12,824 nucleotides of DNA. Origin: JALYIM01 sp040003205 (GTDB lineage: Bacteria; Acidobacteriota; Terriglobia; Terriglobales; Acidobacteriaceae). The DNA lies in the NCBI GenBank assembly GCA_040003205.1, contig JBDUDA010000062.1:1-12824 (forward strand). The letters run 5' to 3'. A model generated the notes under the pieces. It did not search any database. It was given only the letters and a program-made list of their open reading frames with translations, and was not told the DNA's origin. Position numbers and translations under genes: made by a program. Positions 6,812-12,824 of the stretch are shown piece by piece (the first letter of the stretch is position 1; every line of letters begins with the position of its first letter).

Positions 6812-6848
6812 GATCAGGCGACTCTTACTCGCGAGTGGAGCACTGATC
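6812..6848. other. Second nested stem-loop before the peptidoglycan-binding gene
   Basis: GATCAG (6812-6817) pairs with CTGATC (6843-6848). The loop contains the self-complementary ACTCGCGAGT (6827-6836), or alternatively a smaller ACTC/GAGT stem (6821-6824 with 6833-6836). Together with the preceding stem, most of the gap 6741-6873 can fold. Confidence 0.35.
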
Positions 6849-6862
6849 CAAAGCTAACTTTT

Positions 6863-6868
6863 GAGGTG
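6863..6868 (+). promoter_or_regulatory. Ribosome binding site that selects a TTG start
   Basis: GAGGTG lies five bases before the TTG at 6874. The in-frame ATG at 6898 has no comparable site at normal spacing, so this sequence favours TTG as the start codon. Confidence 0.55.
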
Positions 6869-6873
6869 CGTTT

Positions 6874-7407
6874 TTGAGCAGGTCAGAAATTTGCCGGATG
6901 AACACAGTTGTTGTGCTGGTCGTTTCACTGTGCGCGGGCCCTTTGTTGTTTGCAGAGGCTGCCAAGCCAAAGGGTGCATCGGTCAAGGTTTCCGTTAGCT
7001 CGAATGCGCAGCCTGGTTCCAAAAAGCCTCACAGCTCGAAGCACAGAATCTCGTTTCTGAGGTCGCATGGCAAGCGCCCTCGCGGACAAGCCAACATCGA
7101 CGGGCGGCGTACCAATGAAATTCAGAGCGCATTGATTCGCGAGCACTATTTAAACGGAAGCCCGTCCGGCACGTGGGACGATGCGACTCAGAAGGCGATG
7201 AAACGCTACCAGGCGGATCACGGGTGGCAGAGTAAGACGACTCCCGACGCCAGAGCGCTGATCAAGCTCGGCCTTGGCCCCGATCAGGAGCACCTGCTGA
7301 ACCCGGAAAGCGCGATGACCAGTCAGCCGGCCTCGCCTCGAAGTGCATCGGTCTCACCTTCAGCGGTGTCAGAAAATCCCGCCAACGAAAAATTTCACTT
7401 GAAATAA
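6874..7407 (+). CDS. Exported protein with peptidoglycan-binding domain
   Basis: Small exported protein of 177 residues that probably binds cell-wall peptidoglycan. The signal segment (MSRSEICRMN, then TVVVLVVSLCAGPLLF, cleavage near AEA at 28-30) is followed by a basic Lys/Ser/His-rich linker (31-72). A single PG_binding_1-like module spans about 77-135: NEIQSALIREHYLNGSPSG, TWDDATQKAMKRYQADHGW and ARALIKLGLGP match the three-helix repeat. A Ser/Pro-rich tail ends the protein. No hydrolase or transpeptidase domain is attached, so it may serve as a wall anchor or adaptor. The TTG start follows from the ribosome binding site at 6863-6868; starting at the ATG at 6898 would remove eight residues and still leave a signal peptide. 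It converges on the phosphatase gene, with 25 bases between stops. Confidence 0.85.
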   Translation: MSRSEICRMNTVVVLVVSLCAGPLLFAEAAKPKGASVKVSVSSNAQPGSKKPHSSKHRISFLRSHGKRPRGQANIDGRRTNEIQSALIREHYLNGSPSGTWDDATQKAMKRYQADHGWQSKTTPDARALIKLGLGPDQEHLLNPESAMTSQPASPRSASVSPSAVSENPANEKFHLK

Positions 7408-7432
7408 GTCCTCCGCAGGCTGCGACGCCCCT

Positions 7433-8158
7433 CTAGCAAGTCCAAAAATATGGCAATGGTTTGTCGCGGATAATAGCCCGCGGATTTTCTTCCACCAGCG
7501 CACGTGCAATATCGCTTCCGAAAGTTTCAGCGATAGACGCGCGGGCCGCAGACAAAATGGGTACCCGGCGCTTGGTGTCGTGCGCATCGGTTGCGACTAC
7601 ATGCACAGCGTTATTTTTAAGTAACCAGTCCGCAGCTTGGGAAGCTTGAGCTCCCCAGAAGCCGGTGAGCGTAGACGCCGTAATCTGCACCGCGCATCCC
7701 AATTCGATCCATCCCAGCACGCGCTGTAAATTCTGCTGGAGGATCGGATTTCTTTCCGGATGAGTGATGATGGGCGTGATGCCCAGTGTTCGCAACTGCG
7801 TCAGAGACTGATCGAGTTGCGGAGGCACGCCGTAGTTGCTGAACTCGGCCAGCATATAGTGCGTTCCCTCGATGCAGTAGCGGTCGGGATCAGACAGGGC
7901 AGACTGCAAATTCTCGTACGACATGTGGAAGTCGCATCCCAGGCTGAGTTTGGGATTTTCTCCAATTCGTTCCCGCAAGTCGTTCAGCAGCCGACTCAAA
8001 TATTCGCGATCGTAATGGTAACGTTCGTTGGAATGTGGAGTGGCAACCATGTGCTCAATGCCGTCCGCTAAAGCCATTCGGCACATCTCAGTGGCGGACT
8101 CCCATGATTTTGGGCCGTCGTCTACGTCGGGCAAGATATGGCAGTGGATGTCAATCAC
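7433..8158 (-). CDS. CpsB/YwqE-type PHP-domain tyrosine phosphatase
   Basis: Metal-dependent protein-tyrosine phosphatase of the PHP superfamily, 241 residues; family members dephosphorylate bacterial tyrosine kinases that control capsule or exopolysaccharide export. The ligand motifs appear in family order: H5 and H7 in DIHCHILPDVDDGP, H42 in ATPHSN, D76 in GCDFH (usually Glu), E105 in MLAEFS, H133 in THPERN, and D191 and H193 in ATDAHD. The C-terminal ENPRAII is also typical. The protein is soluble with no signal peptide. It starts with GTG at 8158, 24 bases after the aminotransferase stop, so it is probably the last gene of the aldehyde dehydrogenase-aminotransferase transcript. No kinase, Wza/Wzc or glycosyltransferase gene lies in the window, so its substrate must be encoded elsewhere. 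Confidence 0.93.
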   Translation of the reverse strand: MIDIHCHILPDVDDGPKSWESATEMCRMALADGIEHMVATPHSNERYHYDREYLSRLLNDLRERIGENPKLSLGCDFHMSYENLQSALSDPDRYCIEGTHYMLAEFSNYGVPPQLDQSLTQLRTLGITPIITHPERNPILQQNLQRVLGWIELGCAVQITASTLTGFWGAQASQAADWLLKNNAVHVVATDAHDTKRRVPILSAARASIAETFGSDIARALVEENPRAIIRDKPLPYFWTC

Positions 8159-8182
8159 AATAGTGGTCTGCTACCGAGGAAA

Positions 8183-9406
8183 CTAGCTGTAGCGTTCCTT
8201 CATAAATTCGGCAATCGAGGCATAGGCCTTAGTCAGAAACGCTTCATTGGGAAGGAATACGATGCGGAAATGTTTGCTGCCGGGTTTCTGACCGAATCCG
8301 GAGCCATGAACAACCAAAACCTGCTTTTGCAGCAGAAGTTCTTTTACGAATACGTCATCGCCTTCTGGAATATCTAATCGCGGGAAAGCGTAGAAAGCGC
8401 CGCGCGGAGGCACGCAACTCATACGTGGTATTGAATTGCAGGTTTTTACTGTGAGATCGCGCCTGATGCGAAGCTTTTTTCTCACTTCAATCAAATGATC
8501 CTGCGATCCGTCAAGCGCCGGCTGGATCGCGTATTGCTCCGGATGGTTGGCGCAGAGCCGGGAACGCAACAGACGGTGAATGCCTTCAATGTAAGGATTG
8601 ACCTGCGCCGGGTCCCCGCTGATGATTCCCCAACCGATGCGCCAGCCGGGGGCCAGGTAGCTTTTTGAAAGTCCTCCGAAAGTAACGACCGGGACATCGG
8701 GAGCTAACGCGGCAAGAGAAATTTGGTCACTGCTGTCACCCTCGTCGTCATCGATAATTAACTTATCGTAAATTTCATCGGCAAAAATCAGAAGATTGTG
8801 GCGGCGGGCCAGATCCGCAATGCGCTCCAGCATCTGCCGCGAGCAAACTGACCCCGTGGGGTTATTGGGATTAATCAACACGATCGCGCGCGTGCGCGAA
8901 GTGATCTTTTTCTCGATGTCTTCGAGTTCAGGCTGCCACCCGTCGTCTTCGTTCAGAAAATACGGATTCAGCTCGATTCCCAATTTTGCCAGCACCGCTG
9001 AGTAAAGTGGATAGTCGGGGCAGGGAGTAAGAATATTGTCGCCCGGATTGAGCAGCGCCGTGAGGCAGAGGTCAACGGTCTCACTCACGCCATTGGTCAC
9101 GAATACGTCCTGAACGGTAGTAATTCCTTTGCGCTCGGCTTCGTGACGGATGGCGGTCAGGGCACTCGGAATTCCAGGAGACGGCGCGTATCCGTTTTTG
9201 CCATCCCTCATCGCCTTGTAAACAGCTTCGATCAGATGAGCGGGAGTTTCAAAATCGAAGTTGAGAGGGTCCCCGACATTCAGCGGCAAAACCGTGTGGC
9301 CGCTCTTGATCACATCGTCTGCGATGCAGGCGAGATCTCGGATCGCGTAGCGAACATTGTCCAGCCGGCGCGCGGCTGCGATCTCTCGACTTTGAGTGAG
9401 TGGCAT
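8183..9406 (-). CDS. alaA: PLP-dependent aminotransferase, AlaA-like
   Basis: Class I/II (fold-type I) aminotransferase of 407 residues. It resembles E. coli AlaA, the glutamate-pyruvate aminotransferase, along its length: an N-terminal RLDNVRYAIRD segment, GVSETVDLCL, PCPDYPLYSA, NPNNPTG (179-185), FADEIYDKLI, SKSYLAPGWRIGW, a LLRSRLCANHPEQYAIQ segment and PPRGAFYAFP. Key residues from the family are N182, D210, Y213, the PLP-binding lysine K248, R256 and substrate carboxylate-binding R381. The likely reaction is pyruvate plus glutamate to alanine plus 2-oxoglutarate, though related enzymes accept other amino acids. I chose the ATG at 9406; an in-frame TTG at 9421 adds five residues, and neither has a clear ribosome binding site. 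It lies between the aldehyde dehydrogenase and phosphatase genes on the same strand. Confidence 0.9.
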   Translation of the reverse strand: MPLTQSREIAAARRLDNVRYAIRDLACIADDVIKSGHTVLPLNVGDPLNFDFETPAHLIEAVYKAMRDGKNGYAPSPGIPSALTAIRHEAERKGITTVQDVFVTNGVSETVDLCLTALLNPGDNILTPCPDYPLYSAVLAKLGIELNPYFLNEDDGWQPELEDIEKKITSRTRAIVLINPNNPTGSVCSRQMLERIADLARRHNLLIFADEIYDKLIIDDDEGDSSDQISLAALAPDVPVVTFGGLSKSYLAPGWRIGWGIISGDPAQVNPYIEGIHRLLRSRLCANHPEQYAIQPALDGSQDHLIEVRKKLRIRRDLTVKTCNSIPRMSCVPPRGAFYAFPRLDIPEGDDVFVKELLLQKQVLVVHGSGFGQKPGSKHFRIVFLPNEAFLTKAYASIAEFMKERYS

Positions 9407-9462
9407 TTTATCGTGAGCCAATTTCCGTTACTTCGTGGCCGTCCTAAAACACAAGCACCGCT

Positions 9463-11001
9463 CTACTCCGGACGATCAATTTGGGCGCGCTGCAAGCGAT
9501 CGGAATAATCCACGTAAACCGCTTTCCACTCGGTGTAGAAATCAATGGCCCCGATGCCGCCTTCGCGATGGCCATTTCCGGTGGCTTTTACACCGCCAAA
9601 GGGAAGATGGACTTCGGCTCCGATTGTGGGCGCGTTGATGTAGGTGATTCCGGCGTCAAGGTCTCGCACCGCGGAGAACGCCTTGTTCACGTCCTTGGTG
9701 TAGATGGAGGACGAAAGTCCGTACTCAATATCGTTGGCGATTCGAATAGCGTCTTCCATATCGTCGCAAGAAATAATCGAGACGACCGGACCAAAAATTT
9801 CTTCCTGCGCAATTCGCATCTTCGGATCAACGTCAACGAAGACGGTAGGTTCCATGAACCACCCGTTCTTGTGATCGCCTTGATCGAGGCGATTGCCGCC
9901 GCACTTCAATTTCGCGCCTTCCGATTTTCCAATCTCGACATATTTAAGATTGCCTGTTAGTTGGCGTTCGTTGATCGCCGGACCCATGTCCACGGCTTCG
10001 TCCAGGCCGTTGCCAATGCGCAGCTTTTTGGCTCGTGCGACGTAAGCGCTCACAAAATCCTCGTAAACGCCCTTCTGAACAATGATGCGGCTGGTGGCCG
10101 TGCAGCGCTGTCCGGTGGTACCGAACGCTCCCCAGAGGCCGCCTTCGACGGCAAGATCAAGATTCGCATCGTCCAGCACGATCATCGGATTTTTCCCGCC
10201 CAGTTCGAGCGAACAATGCTTGAAACTTTGAGCTGACGTTGTTCCGACGGTGCGTCCTACAGCGGAAGACCCAGTGAATGAAATTGCGCGCACTTCGGCA
10301 TGCTCCATCAGGGGCGCGCCCGCTTCCGGCCCGAATCCTCCGACGATGTTGATCACGCCCCTGGGCAGACCAGCATCACTCAGGACGCGAACCAGGTTGT
10401 AGGTCGAGAGCGGAGTGTCTTGCGCAGGTTTAATTACGCAGGTGTTGCCGCATACGATTGCCGGCAGAAGCTTCCATGAAGGAATCGCCATGGGGAAATT
10501 CCAGGGGGTAATCATTCCGCAAACGCCAATCGGCTGGCGCACGGCCATAGCAAATTTATTTGGCAGTTCGGAGGGTGTCGTTGGACCAAACAGGCGGCGG
10601 CCTTCTCCTGCCATGTAATAGGCGCAGTCAATGGCTTCCTGCACGTCTCCTCGCGTCTCTTTCAGAACTTTGCCCATCTCGCGCGTCATGTCGCGGGAAG
10701 ATTCCTCTTTGCGTTCGATGAGCATTTCGGCGGCTTTGAAAACGATCTCGGCGCGTCGAGGGGCTGGCACTAAACGCCATTTGCGGAAGGCCTGCTTCGC
10801 AGCTTCGACTGCGGATTCGACGTCAGATTTTCCGGACTTCTGGAATATTCCAACGACTTCGCGATTGTCCGCGGGATTGCGATTTTCAAAAGTTTGTCCG
10901 GTGGACGACTCTACCCACTCGCCGTCCACGAAATTCTTGTAGACCTTGGTTGCGTTGCCGCTTCCTAAAATAGCGGGGGTCGCCAACGTATCGGTTGCCA
11001 T
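9463..11001 (-). CDS. NAD(P)-dependent aldehyde dehydrogenase
   Basis: Cytoplasmic ALDH-superfamily enzyme of 512 residues, oxidising an aldehyde to the acid. All core motifs are present: N168 in PWNFP, K191 in IKPAQ, the nucleotide-binding SFTGSSAVG (241-249), general base E266 in LELGG, nucleophile C300 in GQRCTA, and E402 in EEIFGP. The GQRCTATSR and PFGGVKATGNGHREGG signatures resemble semialdehyde-type ALDHs such as ketoglutarate semialdehyde or aminoadipate semialdehyde dehydrogenases, but the substrate is not determined. I set the start at the ATG at 11001 because AGGAGG lies just upstream; the longer ATG at 11019 has no such site. It is probably the first gene of a three-gene transcript with the aminotransferase (56-base gap) and the phosphatase. 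Such pairing could suit amino-acid or amine breakdown. Confidence 0.93.
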   Translation of the reverse strand: MATDTLATPAILGSGNATKVYKNFVDGEWVESSTGQTFENRNPADNREVVGIFQKSGKSDVESAVEAAKQAFRKWRLVPAPRRAEIVFKAAEMLIERKEESSRDMTREMGKVLKETRGDVQEAIDCAYYMAGEGRRLFGPTTPSELPNKFAMAVRQPIGVCGMITPWNFPMAIPSWKLLPAIVCGNTCVIKPAQDTPLSTYNLVRVLSDAGLPRGVINIVGGFGPEAGAPLMEHAEVRAISFTGSSAVGRTVGTTSAQSFKHCSLELGGKNPMIVLDDANLDLAVEGGLWGAFGTTGQRCTATSRIIVQKGVYEDFVSAYVARAKKLRIGNGLDEAVDMGPAINERQLTGNLKYVEIGKSEGAKLKCGGNRLDQGDHKNGWFMEPTVFVDVDPKMRIAQEEIFGPVVSIISCDDMEDAIRIANDIEYGLSSSIYTKDVNKAFSAVRDLDAGITYINAPTIGAEVHLPFGGVKATGNGHREGGIGAIDFYTEWKAVYVDYSDRLQRAQIDRPE

Positions 11002-11005
11002 AAAG

Positions 11006-11011
11006 CCTCCT
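11006..11011 (-). promoter_or_regulatory. AGGAGG ribosome binding site for the aldehyde dehydrogenase
   Basis: The minus strand reads AGGAGG four bases before the ATG at 11001. This perfect Shine-Dalgarno sequence makes 11001 the start rather than the upstream in-frame ATG at 11019, which lies 5' of the site. Confidence 0.7.
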
Positions 11012-11041
11012 AAAGGCATGGAGAAGAATAGTTAACCTTCC

Positions 11042-11071
11042 ATGCTACAGGCCGGAGGCGAAACCCGGCAA
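11042..11071 (-). promoter_or_regulatory. Candidate promoter of the aldehyde dehydrogenase transcript
   Basis: On the minus strand, TTGCCG (11071-11066, 4/6 match) is followed after 18 bases by TAGCAT (11047-11042, 4/6 match). Transcription would begin near 11035, giving a ~34-base leader. This is a modest match; no better pair is visible in the region. Confidence 0.3.
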
Positions 11072-11143
11072 GCTAGTGCGAATGCTGCAAATTGCCGATC
11101 TTAAGTCTCAGCAAGATATTGATAGGGCGACGGTCCATGCGCA

Positions 11144-11199
11144 CCAAGGTAATGACCCAAGGTGATTACCTGGCGATCAGGCAGTTACCCTTGTGGTAA
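11144..11199. promoter_or_regulatory. Cluster of GGT/ACC dyads in a divergent promoter region
   Basis: Three dyads lie within 52 bases: GGTAATGACC (11148-11157), AGGTGATTACCT (11160-11171) and TTACC-CTTGT-GGTAA (11185-11199). CCAAGGT also repeats directly at 11144 and 11157, 13 bases apart. The third dyad overlaps the candidate -35 of the FecR-domain gene. The arrangement suggests cooperative binding of a dimeric regulator between two divergent genes; the protein is unknown. Confidence 0.45.
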
Positions 11200-11219
11200 T
11201 GTCCGAAATACACGATATT
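11191..11219 (+). promoter_or_regulatory. Candidate promoter of the FecR-domain gene
   Basis: TTGTGG (11191-11196) and GATATT (11214-11219) are separated by 17 bases. They match the sigma-70 consensus at 3/6 and 4/6 positions. Transcription would begin near 11226, just before the AGGGG ribosome binding site at 11233-11237. Confidence 0.35.
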
Positions 11220-11242
11220 TTCTTAACTATTTAGGGGCTGTT

Positions 11243-12526
11243 GTGTCGTCAAATCGCAAGCCAGCAATACAGATTGCATGGAAAACCGTCACTTACCGCA
11301 GTGTAGTGCTGTCGGTATTGGCGGTGATCGTTATTTTCCTGGGTAGTGTTCGATTTGTGTTTCCGCAGTTCTCGCAAAACGCCATCAAGGCGACGAGCAA
11401 TCTCGCCAGTAATCTGTTGGAGCGGGTAGCGGGCGCGGGGGGCTCCAGCAAATCCAGCGTAATGAGTTCGCAGCAGGCGCACATCACCGCCCTGGACGGC
11501 ACGGTGCGAATAAAAAAGTCCGCCAGCAGCAGTTGGATCACCGCCGCCTATAACGTGCCTCTGGAAAAAGGCGATATCGTGCAGACGGGTTCGGAAGGAA
11601 TGGCGAAGATCGTCTTCAACGACGGAACCAATTACACCGTAAAGCAGGATTCGCTGATTGTCATTGAAGAGAATTCAGCCAACGATCAGCAGCAGACGAA
11701 TGTGTCGGTCGCGGTTAGTACCGGGACCGTGGATCTGGCGACAGCGACATTCGTGCAAGGATCGAAATCCCAGGTGATCGTGGCGGGTGCGACAGCCTCT
11801 TTGGCGCCAGACAGCGCGGCGCGAGTGAGCAACGATCCGAAAAGCGATCAGCACGAAATTCTGATCAAAAAAGGTGAAGGCGAAATCACTCGTAATGGAG
11901 AAGTTGTGCGTCTGGCAGATTGGGAAAAGGTCAGTTTCCAGACGGCTGCACCGCACATGGAAAGAGTCAAGGAGATTGGCCCGCCAACTCCGATTTCACC
12001 GGCAAACATGATGCCGATCTTCTCATCGTCCCAGTCGAAACCGGTTGAATTCTCCTGGACGCCTATGGCAAATGCCACGAGTTATCACCTGCGAATTTCA
12101 CGGAATCCTTATTTTTCTTCGAGTATTGTTGACCGTAAAGTAAATACCGCCGACGTTATGGTTTCGGGTTTGGCAGAAGGTGCTTATTACTGGATGGTGC
12201 AATCGTATGGTGCGCTGGGTAAAGAATCTCCCGAGAGTGAGAAAAATCGTTTCACGATCATCCCCCGAGGTAAGGATAGCGCTGCAATCCCACTCAATCT
12301 TGAGCCTTTCGTCCAGCATGGCCACGTTATTGAATTGACTGGGAAAACTGAGATTGGAGCCCGGGTGATGGTCAATGGCAGGGAAGTGCCGCTGGTGGGC
12401 ACGGACGACGGAGTATTTCATTACTTCACGCCTCCACTACCGCCTGGGGAGAGCGTAATCACGGTCACCGCGCAGAACGCCAAGGGCGGAGTGAATACAC
12501 AGCAGAAAAAGGTCGTTATCCAATGA
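11243..12526 (+). CDS. Membrane-anchored FecR-domain protein with FN3-like and Ig-like modules
   Basis: Predicted extracytoplasmic protein of 427 residues. After a basic N-terminus there is one uncleaved-looking membrane segment (about 20-40, SVVLSVLAVIVIFLGSVRFVF). A FecR-like beta-rich region spans about 79-230, with ALDGTVRIKK, LEKGDIVQTGSEGMAKIVF and DGTNYTVKQDS. A fibronectin-III-like module follows at about 268-340 (VEFSWTPMANATSYHLRIS, GAYYWMVQSYG). The C-terminal Ig-like module, about 351-426, contains VMVNGREVPL and PPGESVITVTAQNAKGG and resembles the bacterial Ig-like/glucodextranase-B type. FecR domains serve in periplasmic signalling or structural surface roles; no sigma factor or receptor is adjacent, so signalling is not established. 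I chose GTG at 11243 for its AGGGG site five bases upstream. A longer in-frame GTG at 11162 lies inside the operator-like region. The gene lies 176 bases before mreB. Confidence 0.85.
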   Translation: MSSNRKPAIQIAWKTVTYRSVVLSVLAVIVIFLGSVRFVFPQFSQNAIKATSNLASNLLERVAGAGGSSKSSVMSSQQAHITALDGTVRIKKSASSSWITAAYNVPLEKGDIVQTGSEGMAKIVFNDGTNYTVKQDSLIVIEENSANDQQQTNVSVAVSTGTVDLATATFVQGSKSQVIVAGATASLAPDSAARVSNDPKSDQHEILIKKGEGEITRNGEVVRLADWEKVSFQTAAPHMERVKEIGPPTPISPANMMPIFSSSQSKPVEFSWTPMANATSYHLRISRNPYFSSSIVDRKVNTADVMVSGLAEGAYYWMVQSYGALGKESPESEKNRFTIIPRGKDSAAIPLNLEPFVQHGHVIELTGKTEIGARVMVNGREVPLVGTDDGVFHYFTPPLPPGESVITVTAQNAKGGVNTQQKKVVIQ

Positions 12527-12531
12527 GGCGA

Positions 12532-12605
12532 GATTACCTGGCCGAGCATGCTCCCAAGGTGCAAGACCCTTCGTTCGCCAAGAAAACCGGAATATCTCAT
12601 AGAAT
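12532..12605 (+). promoter_or_regulatory. Possible mreB promoter region with repeated motifs
   Basis: GATTACCTGGC (12532-12542) and CCCAAGGTG (12553-12561) repeat motifs found upstream of the FecR-domain gene (11164-11174 and 11156-11164). TAGAAT (12600-12605, 5/6 match) could be a -10, but no good -35 is correctly spaced. mreB may also be read from the upstream gene, since no terminator is visible between them. Confidence 0.25.
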
Positions 12606-12637
12606 TATCTGAAGATCGGTGCCGATAACATCTTGTA

Positions 12638-12700
12638 CCGGGCAAGCCCGGGCAAGTTAAAAAAACAAGTTTAAAGAAAAATTACAGAGAGAAACTTGCC
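12638..12700 (+). other. mreB leader with alternative stem-loops
   Basis: CCGGGC-AA-GCCCGG (12638-12651) forms a compact dyad within a tandem 10-base repeat (12637-12656). GGCAAGTT (12651-12658) pairs with AACTTGCC (12693-12700), which ends two bases before the mreB ATG. CAAGTTT (12666-12672) can instead pair with AAACTTG (12692-12698). The two right arms overlap, so these stems exclude each other. A translational switch is possible but unproven. Confidence 0.35.
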
Positions 12701-12702
12701 GT

Positions 12703-12824
12703 ATGTCATCAAACGGATTTCACTCCACTGCCGGCCGCATGCACAACCTGAGATCGCTGTTCAGTATTTTTTCCAGCGATCTTGCCATTGACCTGGGTAC
12801 CGCCAACACGCTGGTATATGCGCG
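12703..12824 (+). CDS. mreB: Rod shape-determining protein MreB (5' fragment)
   Basis: Only the first 40 codons lie in the window; the gene runs off the right edge. The segment LFSIFSSDLAIDLGTANTLVYA is the hallmark MreB N-terminus, containing the first phosphate-binding loop of the actin fold (DLGTANTLVY). MreB forms membrane-associated filaments that guide lateral peptidoglycan synthesis and maintain rod shape. The ATG at 12703 gives a 12-residue extension before the usual position; the ATG at 12739 (MHNLRSLFSIFS) is a good alternative. Neither has a strong ribosome binding site; GAGAG at 12687-12691 is the best candidate for the first. mreC, mreD and penicillin-binding genes usually follow, but that region is outside the window. 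Confidence 0.93.
   Translation, partial: MSSNGFHSTAGRMHNLRSLFSIFSSDLAIDLGTANTLVYA

Noticed and set aside
11162..11242. N-terminal extension of the FecR-domain protein from the GTG at 11162
   Set aside because: The extension overlaps the operator-like dyads and the candidate promoter, while GTG at 11243 has an AGGGG ribosome binding site at proper spacing.
12638..12665. GC-rich dyad followed by seven A bases considered as a terminator
   Set aside because: The run is A rather than T on the plus strand, and on the minus strand the T-run precedes the stem, so neither direction fits.

Overview
This window looks like chromosome from a Gram-negative, two-membrane bacterium, most likely an Acidobacteriota (Terriglobia-like) genome. 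That assignment is an inference. It rests on a TonB-family protein with a long Pro/Ala/Ser-rich periplasmic spacer and a pre-C-terminal block (SMTLNMPNLNSAGGSW) that I associate with acidobacterial TonB proteins, on secreted hypothetical proteins of a style common there, and on interspersed palindromic repeats in the first 233 bases. The genes are intact and densely packed, and the right edge cuts mreB. I see no tRNA, rRNA, insertion sequence, prophage or CRISPR array.

Layout. Bases 1-233 are gene-free and hold two copies of a 72-bp palindromic repeat with a separate hairpin between them. Next comes a divergent pair: a secreted beta-rich hypothetical protein (minus, 234-1106) and an M20-family metallopeptidase (plus, 1257-2525). 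A large TonB-family energy transducer (minus, 2556-4238) converges on the peptidase. A small exported protein of unknown function (plus, 4365-4919) and an HtrA/Do-type periplasmic serine protease (plus, 5142-6740) follow. After a structured 133-base intergenic stretch comes a small exported peptidoglycan-binding-domain protein (plus, 6874-7407, TTG start). It converges on a minus-strand run of three genes reading right to left: aldehyde dehydrogenase (11001-9463), AlaA-like aminotransferase (9406-8183) and a CpsB/YwqE-type PHP phosphatase (8158-7433). Divergent from these is a membrane-anchored FecR/FN3-like/Ig-like protein (plus, 11243-12526), followed by the start of mreB (12703 onward).

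How the genes fit together. The common theme is the cell envelope: outer-membrane energisation (TonB), periplasmic protein quality control (HtrA), peptidoglycan binding, an extracytoplasmic FecR-domain protein, a CpsB-type phosphatase normally tied to polysaccharide-export tyrosine kinases, and the cell-shape actin MreB. The dehydrogenase and aminotransferase are metabolic and probably share a transcript with the phosphatase.

I found no clearly new multi-gene system. The non-coding signals most worth a second look are the cluster of GGT/ACC dyads between the aldehyde dehydrogenase and the FecR-domain gene, two mutually exclusive stems ending just before the mreB start codon, a dyad overlapping a good -35 element upstream of htrA, and the palindromic repeats at the left edge.
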